A stretch of DNA of 46,655 nucleotides from an uncultured Eubacteriales bacterium (GTDB lineage Bacteria; Bacillota; Clostridia; TANB77; CAG-508), in assembly GCA_949288185.1 (NCBI GenBank), contig CASEIZ010000050.1, positions 99,020-145,674 of the forward strand, in the 5' to 3' direction. Below the pieces are notes generated by a model. The model was not told the origin of the DNA. It ran no database searches and worked only from the letters and a program-made list of their open reading frames with translations. The position numbers and the translations under genes were made by a program. Shown here in pieces: positions 6,983 to 14,984 of the stretch (positions are counted from its first letter, which is position 1; each line of letters begins with the position of its first letter).

Positions 6983-8212
6983 TTGGCAATCGGTGATATC
7001 ATAGTAGGTATTGACATAGGCACAAGTAAGGTTTGCACCGTTGTAGGGGAAGTCAACAATTTTGGTCAAATTGAAATCATAAGCAATACCTCATATAAAT
7101 GTAGTGGACTAAAAAAATGTAAAATCATTAATGAAGACGAAATAAGCTTAAGTATAGCCAAAACAATCAAAGATGCTGAAGAAGAAACCAATTTAAAAAT
7201 TAATTCAGCATATGTCACAATTCCAGGAAAATATGTAACAATTGTCCAAAACTCAATAACCAAAGAAGCAAAGGACAAGTATTCTGGAATATCTGTTAGA
7301 GATGTACAAAATGCCATTATGCAAGTAAAAGATATTGAAATACCAGATGGCAAAACATTAATCGATATTGTTCCAGACAAAATTACATTAGATAATGGAA
7401 CAGTCGTAACAGATCCAGTTGGAAACTTAAGTTCAAGTTTTACCATTAGTGCACAAATTATATTAGCAGATAAAGATTATGTAAGACAGTTACACAATAT
7501 ATTTAAAAAAGCAGATTTAGAAATTGATGGAATTGTGCCAATCACATTAGCAGAAAGAAACTTAATATTAGATAGTAACGAATTACATGATAATATTATG
7601 TTATTAGACATTGGCGCTGGAAATATAGATATTGGTGTTTTTGAAGGTAGTAGTTTTATATATACGAACTCTATTCCATTAGGAGGAGACAATATCACAA
7701 ACGATATTGCAGTCGTATTAAATATTTCAGAGGAAGAAGCAGATAAATTAAAAAGACAATATGGATTAGCCTTAAAATCTTTTATTGATAATGATAATGA
7801 CATTATATTAAATACATCAAAAGATGAAAACAAAAATAGGATTATCAAAAGTTCTGAATTAATAGAAATTATTGAAGCAAGAATAGAAGAAATGTTTTCA
7901 ATTATTAATAAGGACATAACCAATAATGGATTAAAACATAAAATTAATAATGTTGTTTTAACAGGACAAGGCATTGTCAATATCAATAAAAGTGATGTGG
8001 CAGGAAAGATAAATTTGAATATTCCAGTAAAAATTTCGACAGGAAGAGCAATCAGTACTGTAAAACCAACATACAGGACAAGTTATGCATTAGTTAGATA
8101 TATAGCAGCAAGACCATTTGCAAAAACTGTTTCAAGCAGTATAGATACACAAAACAATGAAAATGTATTTAAAACCATTTTAGAAAAAATAAAAGAGTTT
8201 TTTTATACATAA
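6983..8212 (+). CDS. ftsA: Cell division protein FtsA
   Basis: 409 residues from TTG 6983, preceded by TGGAGG 7 bases upstream. The frame is open to 6866, but that region contains the promoter, so the longer version is rejected. It is an actin-fold ATPase: phosphate 1 motif VGIDIGTSKVCTVVGE near the N-terminus, the SHS2/1C subdomain following, phosphate 2 motif MLLDIGAGNIDIGVF, then SIPLGGDNITNDIA and VVLTGQGIVNI. FtsA tethers FtsZ polymers to the membrane. The usual C-terminal amphipathic helix is represented by the KTILEKIKEFFY ending. It forms an operon with ftsZ, 45 bases downstream. Confidence 0.93.
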   Translation: MAIGDIIVGIDIGTSKVCTVVGEVNNFGQIEIISNTSYKCSGLKKCKIINEDEISLSIAKTIKDAEEETNLKINSAYVTIPGKYVTIVQNSITKEAKDKYSGISVRDVQNAIMQVKDIEIPDGKTLIDIVPDKITLDNGTVVTDPVGNLSSSFTISAQIILADKDYVRQLHNIFKKADLEIDGIVPITLAERNLILDSNELHDNIMLLDIGAGNIDIGVFEGSSFIYTNSIPLGGDNITNDIAVVLNISEEEADKLKRQYGLALKSFIDNDNDIILNTSKDENKNRIIKSSELIEIIEARIEEMFSIINKDITNNGLKHKINNVVLTGQGIVNINKSDVAGKINLNIPVKISTGRAISTVKPTYRTSYALVRYIAARPFAKTVSSSIDTQNNENVFKTILEKIKEFFYT

Positions 8213-8257
8213 GATATTAATTTAAAAATATAAAAAAGATAAGGGAGGAAAAACTAA

Positions 8258-9379
8258 ATGATGGATTACAATGATGATAATAATATTACAATGATGGATG
8301 GAACAGCAACAATAAAGGTTATAGGTGTTGGAGGAGCAGGAAATAATGCTGTTAATAGAATGATAGATGCAGGAATTAAAGGAGTAGACTTTATTGCCGT
8401 TAATACAGATAGACAAGCACTTCAAACTTCAAGAGCAAATACAAAAATTCAAATAGGGGAAAAAATCACAAGAGGATTAGGAGCAGGAGCAAACCCTGAT
8501 ATTGGAGCACAATCAGCAGAAGAAAGCAAAGGAGAATTAGCAGAAGTATTAAGAGGAGCAGATATGGTATTTGTTACAGCCGGAATGGGTGGAGGAACAG
8601 GTACAGGAGCTGCACCAGTTGTTGCACAAGCTGCAAAAGAAATGGGAATCTTAACCATTGGTGTTGTTACAAAACCATTTACATTTGAAGGAAAGAAAAG
8701 ACTTTCACAAGCAGAAAGAGGAATTGAAAGTTTAAAAGGAAAAGTAGATACATTAGTTGTTATACCAAATGATAAACTATTACAAATTATTGATAGAAAA
8801 ACATCAATTATAGAAGCTTTTAAAATGGCTGATGATGTATTAAGACAAGGTGTACAAGGTATATCAGACTTAATTGCCATTCCAGGACTTGTAAACTTAG
8901 ACTTCGCAGATGTCAAAACAATCATGTTAAATCAAGGTATGGCACATATGGGTGTTGGTAGAGCAGGAGGAGAAAATAGAGCAGAAGATGCTGCAAAAGA
9001 AGCTATCCAAAGTCCATTACTAGAAACATCAATCGAAGGAGCAAAAGGTGTTATTATCAACATTACTGGTGGTGAAGACTTAGGATTACATGAAGTAAAT
9101 ACAGCAGCAGAATTAGTTCAACGCAGTGTTGACCCAGAAGCAAATATTATCTTTGGTACAGTAACAGATCCTACAATGGAAGATGAAATTCAAATCACTG
9201 TTATTGCAACAGGATTTGAAAAAAATGAACCAATCTCAAGTATAGGAGTAGATAATATTGTATCAAAAACTTGGGAAAAGAAAATCAATTCTATTCCAGC
9301 AAGTTCAGAAGTAAACAATTCACAAAATGATTTAGACATACCATCTTTCTTAAGAAAGAATAAAAATAAAAATATGTAA
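8258..9379 (+). CDS. ftsZ: Cell division protein FtsZ
   Basis: 373 residues; GGGAGG lies 8 bases upstream of ATG 8258 (a second ATG follows directly). It is a tubulin-like GTPase forming the Z ring. Signatures are [15 protein letters not shown] (21-35), the tubulin motif [10 protein letters not shown] (111-120), the T7 loop region [13 protein letters not shown], and [10 protein letters not shown]. The conserved C-terminal peptide for FtsA binding is present as [10 protein letters not shown]. Transcribed with ftsA and closed by the terminator at 9405. Confidence 0.97.
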   Translation: MMDYNDDNNITMMDGTATIKVIGVGGAGNNAVNRMIDAGIKGVDFIAVNTDRQALQTSRANTKIQIGEKITRGLGAGANPDIGAQSAEESKGELAEVLRGADMVFVTAGMGGGTGTGAAPVVAQAAKEMGILTIGVVTKPFTFEGKKRLSQAERGIESLKGKVDTLVVIPNDKLLQIIDRKTSIIEAFKMADDVLRQGVQGISDLIAIPGLVNLDFADVKTIMLNQGMAHMGVGRAGGENRAEDAAKEAIQSPLLETSIEGAKGVIINITGGEDLGLHEVNTAAELVQRSVDPEANIIFGTVTDPTMEDEIQITVIATGFEKNEPISSIGVDNIVSKTWEKKINSIPASSEVNNSQNDLDIPSFLRKNKNKNM

Positions 9380-9404
9380 GAAAAACAGAAAAACTCTATA
9401 AACA

Positions 9405-9446
9405 AAAAAGAAGTAATCGAAATTTATCGATTATTTCTTTTTTTTT
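9405..9446 (+). terminator. Rho-independent terminator after ftsZ
   Basis: AAGAAGTAATCGA and TCGATTATTTCTT pair around a short loop (AATTTA), followed by a run of eight T. Confidence 0.8.
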
Positions 9447-9510
9447 ACAATAAGAAAGGACAGATTTTTCAATCAATAGGTAGTAGAATAGATGAGCAGG
9501 TGATTAGCAG

Positions 9511-10398
9511 ATGATAATATATATAGATGTTGTATTTATAGAAAATTTATTAATGAATTATATTATATTATTTGCAACAGGTGTTATTTTAAAAATAAAA
9601 ATCAAATATATACGATTGATTTTAGCAAGTTTAGTAGGAGCAATATATACCATTATTGGTTATATTTCAGCCTTAAAAATATATTCTAATATATTCTTAA
9701 AATTTGTTTTATCTTTAATAATCATATACATAGCATTTAATCCGAAAAGTGTAAAAAAGCTATTCAAATATACATTAATATTTTATTTAACCTCTTTTGT
9801 ATTTGGAGGAGCTGCCTTTGCATTAATCTATATTGTAAAACCACAAGAAATATTAAGAAATAATGGATTAGTCTTAAATTCTAATTCCCTGAAGGTTATT
9901 TTTATATCAGCCATCATTGCATTTGTGATTATCACAATTGGGTTTAAAATAGTAAAAAACAAAATATCAGCAAAAGATATGTATTGTTATATCAAAATAA
10001 AATTAAACCATAAAGAAATAGAAACAAAAGCGATGATGGATACGGGAAACTTTCTAAAAGAACCAATCACAAATACACCTGTTATCGTAGTAGAGCACAC
10101 ACTGCTATATGACTGTATGCCCAAAGAAATATTAAATCATCTAGAAAATATTTTAGGAGGTGATTTTAGTGAAATACCTGAAAATATGAAAGAAGAATAT
10201 ATGCCCAAATTAAAAGTGATTCCATTTTCATCACTCGGAAAACAAAATGGCATGTTGTTAGGAATAAAGGCAGAAGAAGTAGTTATAAAAAATGAAGAAG
10301 AAAATAAAACAAAAGAAAATGTCATTATTGGAATCTATAATAAGTCATTAACAAAAAGGGGAGAATATAGGGCTTTGTTGGGAATTGAATTAGTGTAG
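9511..10398 (+). CDS. spoIIGA: Sigma-E processing peptidase SpoIIGA
   Basis: 295 residues; AGGTGA 7 bases before ATG. The N-terminal half has about five transmembrane segments (IYIDVVFIENLLMNYIILFA, then IRLILASLVGAIYTIIGYIS and others). The C-terminal half is the aspartyl protease domain with the active-site motif AMMDTGNFLKEP (Asp177-Thr-Gly) and IGIYNKSLTKRGEYRALLG. It cleaves pro-sigma-E at the sporulation septum, and the sigE gene follows after a 157-base spacer filled with four palindromic repeats. The stop codon TAG is immediately followed by the first repeat base. No typical Spo0A boxes were recognised upstream. Confidence 0.93.
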   Translation: MIIYIDVVFIENLLMNYIILFATGVILKIKIKYIRLILASLVGAIYTIIGYISALKIYSNIFLKFVLSLIIIYIAFNPKSVKKLFKYTLIFYLTSFVFGGAAFALIYIVKPQEILRNNGLVLNSNSLKVIFISAIIAFVIITIGFKIVKNKISAKDMYCYIKIKLNHKEIETKAMMDTGNFLKEPITNTPVIVVEHTLLYDCMPKEILNHLENILGGDFSEIPENMKEEYMPKLKVIPFSSLGKQNGMLLGIKAEEVVIKNEEENKTKENVIIGIYNKSLTKRGEYRALLGIELV

Positions 10399-10538
10399 TG
10401 TCGCATTAGGTTCGTTTGTCAATGCGACATTGTCTCATAGAGTTCGTTTGTCAATGCGACAAAAAAATGTCGCACAGACAAACGAACCCAATGAGACAAA
10501 ACAAAAATGTCGCGTAGACAAACGAACCTAATGCGACA
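10399..10538. repeat. Palindromic repeat cluster (4 copies) between spoIIGA and sigE
   Basis: Copies at 10399-10429, 10431-10461, 10468-10498 and 10508-10538. The first two are in TTCGTTTGTC orientation, the last two in GACAAACGAA orientation, so the cluster is arranged as two pairs facing each other. End types are GCG/GCG, TCT/GCG, GCG/GAG and GCG/GCG. Any spoIIGA-sigE read-through transcript would carry all four hairpins. Confidence 0.9.
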
Positions 10539-10555
10539 AAAAGGAGTTGATTAAA

Positions 10556-11257
10556 ATGAAAATAATTGATTTTGTGAAAAATAGTATCCATACTATATGT
10601 GCAAAATATTTGAATGATAATGATGAAATAGAATATTTGCCGATATTTTACATAGCAGGTAGCCAAACACTCCCACCACCATTACCGCCAGAAGAGGAAG
10701 AATTTTATATAAAAAAATTGTCAGAAGAAAATAATTTGGAAGCAAGACAGGTTTTAGTGGAAAGAAATTTAAGATTGGTTGTATATATTGCCAAAAAGTT
10801 TGAAAATACTGGAATTGGCATTGAAGATTTAATATCTATTGGAACCATTGGACTTATGAAAGGGGTCAATACCTTTAATAATGAAAAGAAAATAAAATTG
10901 GCAACATATGCTTCTAGGTGTATAGAAAATGAAATTTTGATGCATTTGAGGAAAAGCAATAAAATAAAAGGTGAAATTTCTATAGATGAACCATTAAATA
11001 AAGATGGAGACGGGAATGAGTTATTACTTTCTGATATTTTAGGAACAGAACCAGATGTAACATCAAGAAATTTAGAAGATGAAGTAGACAAAACTTTACT
11101 TCGAGCGGCTGTCTTAAAATTAAATGACAGAGAAAAAAATATCATGGAAATGCGCTTTGGATTTAAAAATGGGAAAGAAAAAACACAAAAGGAAGTGGCA
11201 GATGAATTACGGCATTTCACAAAGTTACATATCGAGATTAGAGAAGAAAATTATTAA
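10556..11257 (+). CDS. sigE: RNA polymerase sporulation sigma factor SigE, C-terminal frameshift
   Basis: AAGGAG lies 9 bases before ATG 10556. An N-terminal pro-region is followed by the sigma-70 region 2 motif [23 protein letters not shown] and [19 protein letters not shown], then region 3 and region 4.1 ([15 protein letters not shown]). As written, the frame runs ...[24 protein letters not shown] and stops at 11257. Dropping one base near 11210 restores the canonical 4.2 helix-turn-helix ([21 protein letters not shown]), ending at 11292-11294. As it stands the recognition helix for the -35 box is lost. SigE drives early mother-cell transcription in sporulation. A real lesion or a sequencing error cannot be separated here. 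Confidence 0.88.
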   Translation: MKIIDFVKNSIHTICAKYLNDNDEIEYLPIFYIAGSQTLPPPLPPEEEEFYIKKLSEENNLEARQVLVERNLRLVVYIAKKFENTGIGIEDLISIGTIGLMKGVNTFNNEKKIKLATYASRCIENEILMHLRKSNKIKGEISIDEPLNKDGDGNELLLSDILGTEPDVTSRNLEDEVDKTLLRAAVLKLNDREKNIMEMRFGFKNGKEKTQKEVADELRHFTKLHIEIREENY

Positions 11258-11294
11258 TAAAATGAAAAAAGATATTGTTAGTAAAATTGGGTAA

Positions 11295-11376
11295 GGAATT
11301 AGTATTAAAAGTGGAAACGATGGAACCTAATTATGAAGCAAGCCTTAAAGCTTTAGATTTGCAATAACGGAAACAT
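11295..11376 (+). other. Remnant reading frame after sigE
   Basis: After the restored sigE stop, a short open stretch (KELVLKVETMEPNYEASLKA, ending DLQ and TAA at 11365-11367) has no start codon or SD of its own. It may be the 3' end of a deleted gene or a chance frame; nothing else is recognisable before the terminator. Confidence 0.25.
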
Positions 11377-11416
11377 AAAAAGTGCTGAGAAAAAAATATT
11401 AGCACTTTTTTCTTTT
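11377..11416 (+). terminator. Rho-independent terminator after sigE
   Basis: AAAAAGTGCT and AGCACTTTTTT pair around a 14-base A-rich loop, with the T-run directly following. Confidence 0.75.
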
Positions 11417-11495
11417 TGGATATTGAAAAGAAGGTGTCTTATTTCAGGATACTTTCTATGATTAAATGAAGTAGAAAATTAATAAAGAAAAAAAC

Positions 11496-11524
11496 TTGCA
11501 AGATTACATAAAATGTGATATAAA
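11496..11524 (+). promoter_or_regulatory. Sigma-A promoter of the XRE regulator gene
   Basis: TTGCAA at 11496-11501, 17 bases, TATAAA at 11519-11524. The predicted leader is about 50 bases. Confidence 0.55.
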
Positions 11525-11579
11525 TAAATAAAATCATGTAACTTAGAAACTATAACTTAAATAAGGAGGAGTTTGTAAA

Positions 11580-12068
11580 ATGAGAAGTAACTATGGAGAA
11601 GAGGTTAGAATTCAAAGAAAACGGATGGGAGTAAAACAAAGCGAACTAGCCAAAGTACTAAACATTTCAGAAAGCAACATTTCTTATAGAGAAAATGGGA
11701 TTAGGGATTTTACTGTTGAACAATTATATAAATCCTATAAGGTTTGTGGAATTGACATAGGATTTGGAAGTGTATTTGACAGCATAGACAACGAAAGTGA
11801 AAAATTGAAAAGTATAATGCAATATTTTTCTCAACAAGAGCAAGAAAAAATACAAAATAAGGACTATGTGAAAATGTCCATTCAAACTCTCGAAAAACTC
11901 TTGGATTTAATGAAAATCAAAGAAGAAGTAAAACTAGAGATTGATTTTTCTAGTGTAGAAATGCGCCTGGGAGAAAAATTAAGATTAATGAATGTCTTGA
12001 GAAAATGCAAGGCAAGAGATGGAGATCTTAGCAGAGCCATAGAACTTTTAGAAATTGCAATGCGATAA
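11580..12068 (+). CDS. XRE-family helix-turn-helix regulator
   Basis: 162 residues; AAGGAGG 9 bases before ATG. Residues about 7-60 form an HTH_3/Cro-CI domain (VRIQRKRMGVKQSELAKVLN, ISESNISYRENGIRDFTVEQ). Residues 85-162 are helical and charged and I recognise no sensor domain. It stands between sigE and sigG, where clostridial clusters normally have nothing, with its own promoter and terminator. It is therefore an independent unit. A role in sporulation control is possible by position only. Confidence 0.8.
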   Translation: MRSNYGEEVRIQRKRMGVKQSELAKVLNISESNISYRENGIRDFTVEQLYKSYKVCGIDIGFGSVFDSIDNESEKLKSIMQYFSQQEQEKIQNKDYVKMSIQTLEKLLDLMKIKEEVKLEIDFSSVEMRLGEKLRLMNVLRKCKARDGDLSRAIELLEIAMR

Positions 12069-12076
12069 ATAGTTGA

Positions 12077-12114
12077 AAAGGTGATGACGAAACAAAACGT
12101 TATCACTTTTTTCT
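12077..12114 (+). terminator. Rho-independent terminator after the XRE gene
   Basis: AAAGGTGATGACG and CGTTATCACTTTT pair (one G-T) around AAACAAAA, followed by TTTCTT. Confidence 0.75.
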
Positions 12115-12229
12115 TATCTTCTTAACTAGAAAAAGCAATATGAAGTTAATAAAAAGAGAAGATAAGATGTATTTAATATTAAAAACTGATTTACAAAATT
12201 AGATTAACGAATAGAACTTACTTTTTTAG

Positions 12230-12252
12230 GAAATACTGATAGTAAGTATTTC
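12230..12252 (+). promoter_or_regulatory. Leader hairpin upstream of sigG
   Basis: GAAATACT (12230-12237) and AGTATTTC (12245-12252) are perfect arms around GATAGTA, ending 5 bases before the SD (AAGGAGG, 12258-12264). There is no T-run after it. In B. subtilis, translation of sigG is reported to be damped by a weak start codon and a leader stem-loop; this layout with a TTG start is similar. Function here is inferred. Confidence 0.4.
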
Positions 12253-12271
12253 TTAAAAGGAGGTTTTCTTT

Positions 12272-13045
12272 TTGCTAAACAAAGTTGAAATCTGTGGAGT
12301 GAATACATCAAATTTACCATTATTAAGTAAAGAAGAAAAGGAAGCACTTTTTGTAAAAATAAAAGCAGGAGATGAAGAAGCAAGAAATACATTTATCAAT
12401 GGAAACTTAAGATTAGTATTAAGCGTCATACAAAGATTTTACGGAAGAGGAGAAAATGCAGATGACCTATTTCAAGTCGGGTGTGTAGGATTAATTAAAG
12501 CAATAGACAATTTCGATTTGAGCCAAAATGTACAATTTAGTACCTATGCAGTACCTATGATTATCGGAGAAGTAAAACGATATTTACGAGACAATAATAG
12601 TATAAGAGTGAGTAGGTCAGTAAGAGATTTAGCATATAAAGTCATACAATTTAAAGAAAGATATACAAAAGAACATGGAAAGGAACCCAATGTAGAAGAA
12701 ATTGCCAAAGAATTAGAAGTAACCAAGGAAGACATCGCCTTTAGTTTAGATGCGATACAAGATCCGGTATCTCTACAAGAACCAGTATATAATGATGGTT
12801 CAGAAAGTATTTATATTATGGACCAAGTAAAAGACAGTAAAAACACAGATGAATTATGGGCAGAAAAAATTACGATAAAAGGAGCCATGGAAAAATTAAA
12901 CGAAAAAGAAAGAATGATTATCAACAAACGATTTTTTGATGGTAGAACCCAAATGGAAGTAGCAGAAGAAATAGGTATATCACAAGCACAAGTATCAAGG
13001 CTAGAAAAAACAGCTATACAACATATAAAGAGATTGTATAAGTAA
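12272..13045 (+). CDS. sigG: RNA polymerase sporulation sigma factor SigG
   Basis: 257 residues starting at TTG 12272 with AAGGAGG 7 bases upstream. It is nearly colinear with B. subtilis SigG: NKVEICGVNTSNLPLLSKEE at the start, region 2 (NGNLRLVLSVIQRFYGRGEN, DDLFQVGCVGLIKAIDNFDL), FSTYAVPMIIGEVKRYLRDN, region 3 with IQDPVSLQEPVYNDG, and an intact region 4.2 (TQMEVAEEIGISQAQVSRLE). It directs late forespore gene expression. The intact 4.2 helix is a useful comparison for the frameshifted sigE upstream. Closed by a palindromic repeat with a T-run. Confidence 0.96.
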   Translation: MLNKVEICGVNTSNLPLLSKEEKEALFVKIKAGDEEARNTFINGNLRLVLSVIQRFYGRGENADDLFQVGCVGLIKAIDNFDLSQNVQFSTYAVPMIIGEVKRYLRDNNSIRVSRSVRDLAYKVIQFKERYTKEHGKEPNVEEIAKELEVTKEDIAFSLDAIQDPVSLQEPVYNDGSESIYIMDQVKDSKNTDELWAEKITIKGAMEKLNEKERMIINKRFFDGRTQMEVAEEIGISQAQVSRLEKTAIQHIKRLYK

Positions 13046-13051
13046 ATGTCA

Positions 13052-13089
13052 TGTCGCATTAGGTTCGTTTGTCTATGCGACATTTTTTT
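13052..13089 (+). terminator. Palindromic repeat copy acting as the sigG terminator
   Basis: A full 31-bp repeat copy (13052-13082, TGTCGCAT...ATGCGACA, TTAGGTTCGTTTGTC orientation) is followed directly by TTTTTTT. The 8-bp stem plus T-run has the form of an intrinsic terminator, although the 15-base loop is large. Confidence 0.65.
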
Positions 13090-13149
13090 GAACAAAAATA
13101 TTATAAAAAACATTAGTAAAAATTAATTTAATGAAAATAAAAAAATATA

Positions 13150-13178
13150 TTCAATAAATTTATCCAATATGCTAAAAT
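13150..13178 (+). promoter_or_regulatory. Possible promoter before the 15-bp tandem repeat
   Basis: TTCAAT at 13150-13155, 17 bases, TAAAAT at 13173-13178. The -10 box overlaps the first copy of a tandem repeat. Confidence 0.4.
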
Positions 13179-13233
13179 AAATATATGCAAAATAAATATA
13201 TGCAAAATAAATATATGCAAAATAAATATATGC
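13174..13233 (+). repeat. 15-bp tandem repeat, four perfect copies
   Basis: The unit AAAATAAATATATGC is repeated four times without a mismatch, then continues as AAATATAT. It begins in the -10 box of a putative promoter and lies in the leader of the unknown gene at 13283. Copy number could vary by slippage and alter spacing or leader length. Confidence 0.9.
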
Positions 13234-13282
13234 AAATATATAAAAATACTTATACTAAAAATTATAATAAGGGAAGTTGTCA

Positions 13283-13852
13283 ATGGAAAAGATTACGATA
13301 GATGAACAAAATAAAAGAAGGATACTAAAGTATATAAAGCAAGAAATAGGTTTCTATGGATATGAAGAAGATATTGCACTATTGGAACAGAATGGACAAT
13401 TAACAGAAGCATTGGCTAAAAAAGTATTTACTAAAATTATGGGCGATGCTCAAAGAATAAGAACAATATTAAAACCTGAAAAGGATAGTGAATTTAAAGA
13501 ACAAATAGATGAAGCCTTTTCTAAATATGATACAATACCAAAGCCAGAAGATTTAGAACAGTATGGGTTTTATGATGGCGCATATAATCAGATGGAATTA
13601 GATGAAGTTTATGCAAATATGCAAATTGCTTTTGAAGTAAAGGAAATAGAAAGCAAACATTATAGATGTAAAGATTTACGAAATATAGCAGGTACAGCAA
13701 TCAATTCTATTGATGCAATAGACAAATATCAAGTTGAATTGAAACCTGAAGCAAAGTCAGAGTTACAAAAAATACAAACTGAATTACAAACATTACTTAG
13801 TGATAGTAAAACAAATAAGTTATGGAGAACAAGAACTGGCACCAGATTATGA
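13283..13852 (+). CDS. Unknown protein, N-terminal part of a split gene
   Basis: 189 residues from ATG 13283 (GGGAAG 6 bases upstream; a TTG two codons earlier is possible). Largely helical, with no recognised domain, signal peptide or membrane segment. The last dozen residues (TNKLWRTRTGTRL) look out of frame. In the +1 frame the DNA continues as SYGEQELAPDYDRAKKVAEE, which fits the style of the preceding sequence. A single-base lesion near 13815-13825 therefore probably splits one gene of about 380 residues into two overlapping frames. Confidence 0.6.
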   Translation: MEKITIDEQNKRRILKYIKQEIGFYGYEEDIALLEQNGQLTEALAKKVFTKIMGDAQRIRTILKPEKDSEFKEQIDEAFSKYDTIPKPEDLEQYGFYDGAYNQMELDEVYANMQIAFEVKEIESKHYRCKDLRNIAGTAINSIDAIDKYQVELKPEAKSELQKIQTELQTLLSDSKTNKLWRTRTGTRL

Positions 13853-14426
13853 TAGAGCAAAAAAGGTAGCAGAAGAAAGAGACTTACCCCTCATAGAAAG
13901 AGATATTAGCAAATATAGAAAAGAACATGGACTTGAACCCATGACAGAAAGAGCAAAAAGAAATTTTTGTGGAAACATATTACGAAAATGTTGTACAGGA
14001 GATCGAGCTTTAGAAGAAATGTTTAGTAAATATTCAAAAGCATTTATAGATAAACATTTTCAAGAACTGTATGAAAAATACATGCAATTAAAAGAAAATA
14101 GGGAATTTTCAAAAGAAGATATACTAAATTTATTTTCAGAAATCACAAGAGGGGATTTGCATTTTGATAAAGTTTCTCAAAATATCGATGAAATGTATTT
14201 AAGTCTAGAAGAAATACAAAAAGCTATAGAAGAAGAAGCAAGACAAAAATATAATCCAGATGATTTATTTAAAAACAAGAAAAATGAAAAACTAAATTAC
14301 AAAGAAGAAACAGAAGAAATAGAAAAAACAGAAGAAACAGAAGAAAAAAGAATGGTCATAGTACAGGAAGAAAAATGGTATAAGAAGATATTCAATATAA
14401 TCAAAGGGATATTTAAAAGAAAATAA
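13800..14426 (+). CDS. Unknown protein, C-terminal part of a split gene
   Basis: Open frame with a GTG at 13800 but no SD, overlapping the 3' end of the preceding frame. It is therefore more likely the continuation of that gene after a frameshift than an independent gene. The product is helical, with ERDLPLIERDISKYRKEHGL and a cysteine-containing segment (NFCGNILRKCCTGDRALEEM). It ends in an acidic KEETEEIEKTEETEE stretch and a basic tail (KKIFNIIKGIFKRK) that could be amphipathic and membrane-touching. Family unknown. A terminator follows at 14457. Confidence 0.55.
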   Translation: MIVKQISYGEQELAPDYDRAKKVAEERDLPLIERDISKYRKEHGLEPMTERAKRNFCGNILRKCCTGDRALEEMFSKYSKAFIDKHFQELYEKYMQLKENREFSKEDILNLFSEITRGDLHFDKVSQNIDEMYLSLEEIQKAIEEEARQKYNPDDLFKNKKNEKLNYKEETEEIEKTEETEEKRMVIVQEEKWYKKIFNIIKGIFKRK

Positions 14427-14456
14427 AAATTAAAAAATATTGAAAAAATTAACTGA

Positions 14457-14498
14457 AAGTAAGTATTTATTTGTGAAAATAAATAACTTGCTTTTTTG
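14457..14498 (+). terminator. Rho-independent terminator
   Basis: AAGTAAGTATTTATTT and AAATAAATAACTTGCTT pair with a small bulge around GTGA, followed by TTTTT. It closes the split unknown gene. Confidence 0.7.
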
Positions 14499-14654
14499 TG
14501 GTATTATCCTAAAAATGAAATAAATAAACAAAGAAAAGTGAAGTTTGCTTAAAGTAGATAGGCAATTTTTATCAATTCATGAATATACTATAAATAATGA
14601 AGAAAATAAGAAAGAAAAAATAATAAAGAAGTAGCAAATAGGAGGAGAAATACC

Positions 14655-14891
14655 ATGCAAGAAAAAGGATTAGATTTTAAACATAAAGAAGTGATTAATA
14701 TTAGTGATGGAAGAAGATTAGGATATGTGCAAGATGTATGTGCAGACTTAGAAACAGGAAATATAACCCATATCATTGTGCCAGGTTCTGGAAATAAACT
14801 AATGAATATTTTTAAAACCAATAATGAAATATCCATTCCATGGAAAAATGTGAAATGTATTGGCGAGGATTTAATTTTAGTAGAACTATAG
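14655..14891 (+). CDS. YlmC/YmxH-family sporulation protein (PRC-barrel)
   Basis: 78 residues; AGGAGGAG 8 bases before ATG. It is a single PRC-barrel-like beta domain: DFKHKEVINISDGRRLGYVQ, VCADLETGNITHIIVPG, ISIPWKNVKCIGEDLILVEL. This is the YlmC/YmxH pattern, including the VINIxDGxRLG start. The family is found next to sigG in many Clostridia and is linked to sporulation, but its molecular role is not established. Its position confirms the conserved order spoIIGA-sigE-sigG-ylmC, with two extra genes inserted here. Confidence 0.85.
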   Translation: MQEKGLDFKHKEVINISDGRRLGYVQDVCADLETGNITHIIVPGSGNKLMNIFKTNNEISIPWKNVKCIGEDLILVEL

Positions 14892-14946
14892 TAACAAATA
14901 TGTTTATGAACAAGGCATGAATTTTAAAGAATGTCCTTAAACTAAA

Positions 14947-14984
14947 AAAAGGGAAAAGGTAGTTGTCAATTGACAACTACCTTC
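14947..14984 (-). terminator. Perfect-palindrome terminator of the minus-strand orphan gene
   Basis: A perfect 28-bp palindrome (half-site AAGGTAGTTGTCAA) contains the gene's own TGA stop. On the minus strand it is followed by TTCCCTTTTTTT. Confidence 0.75.
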
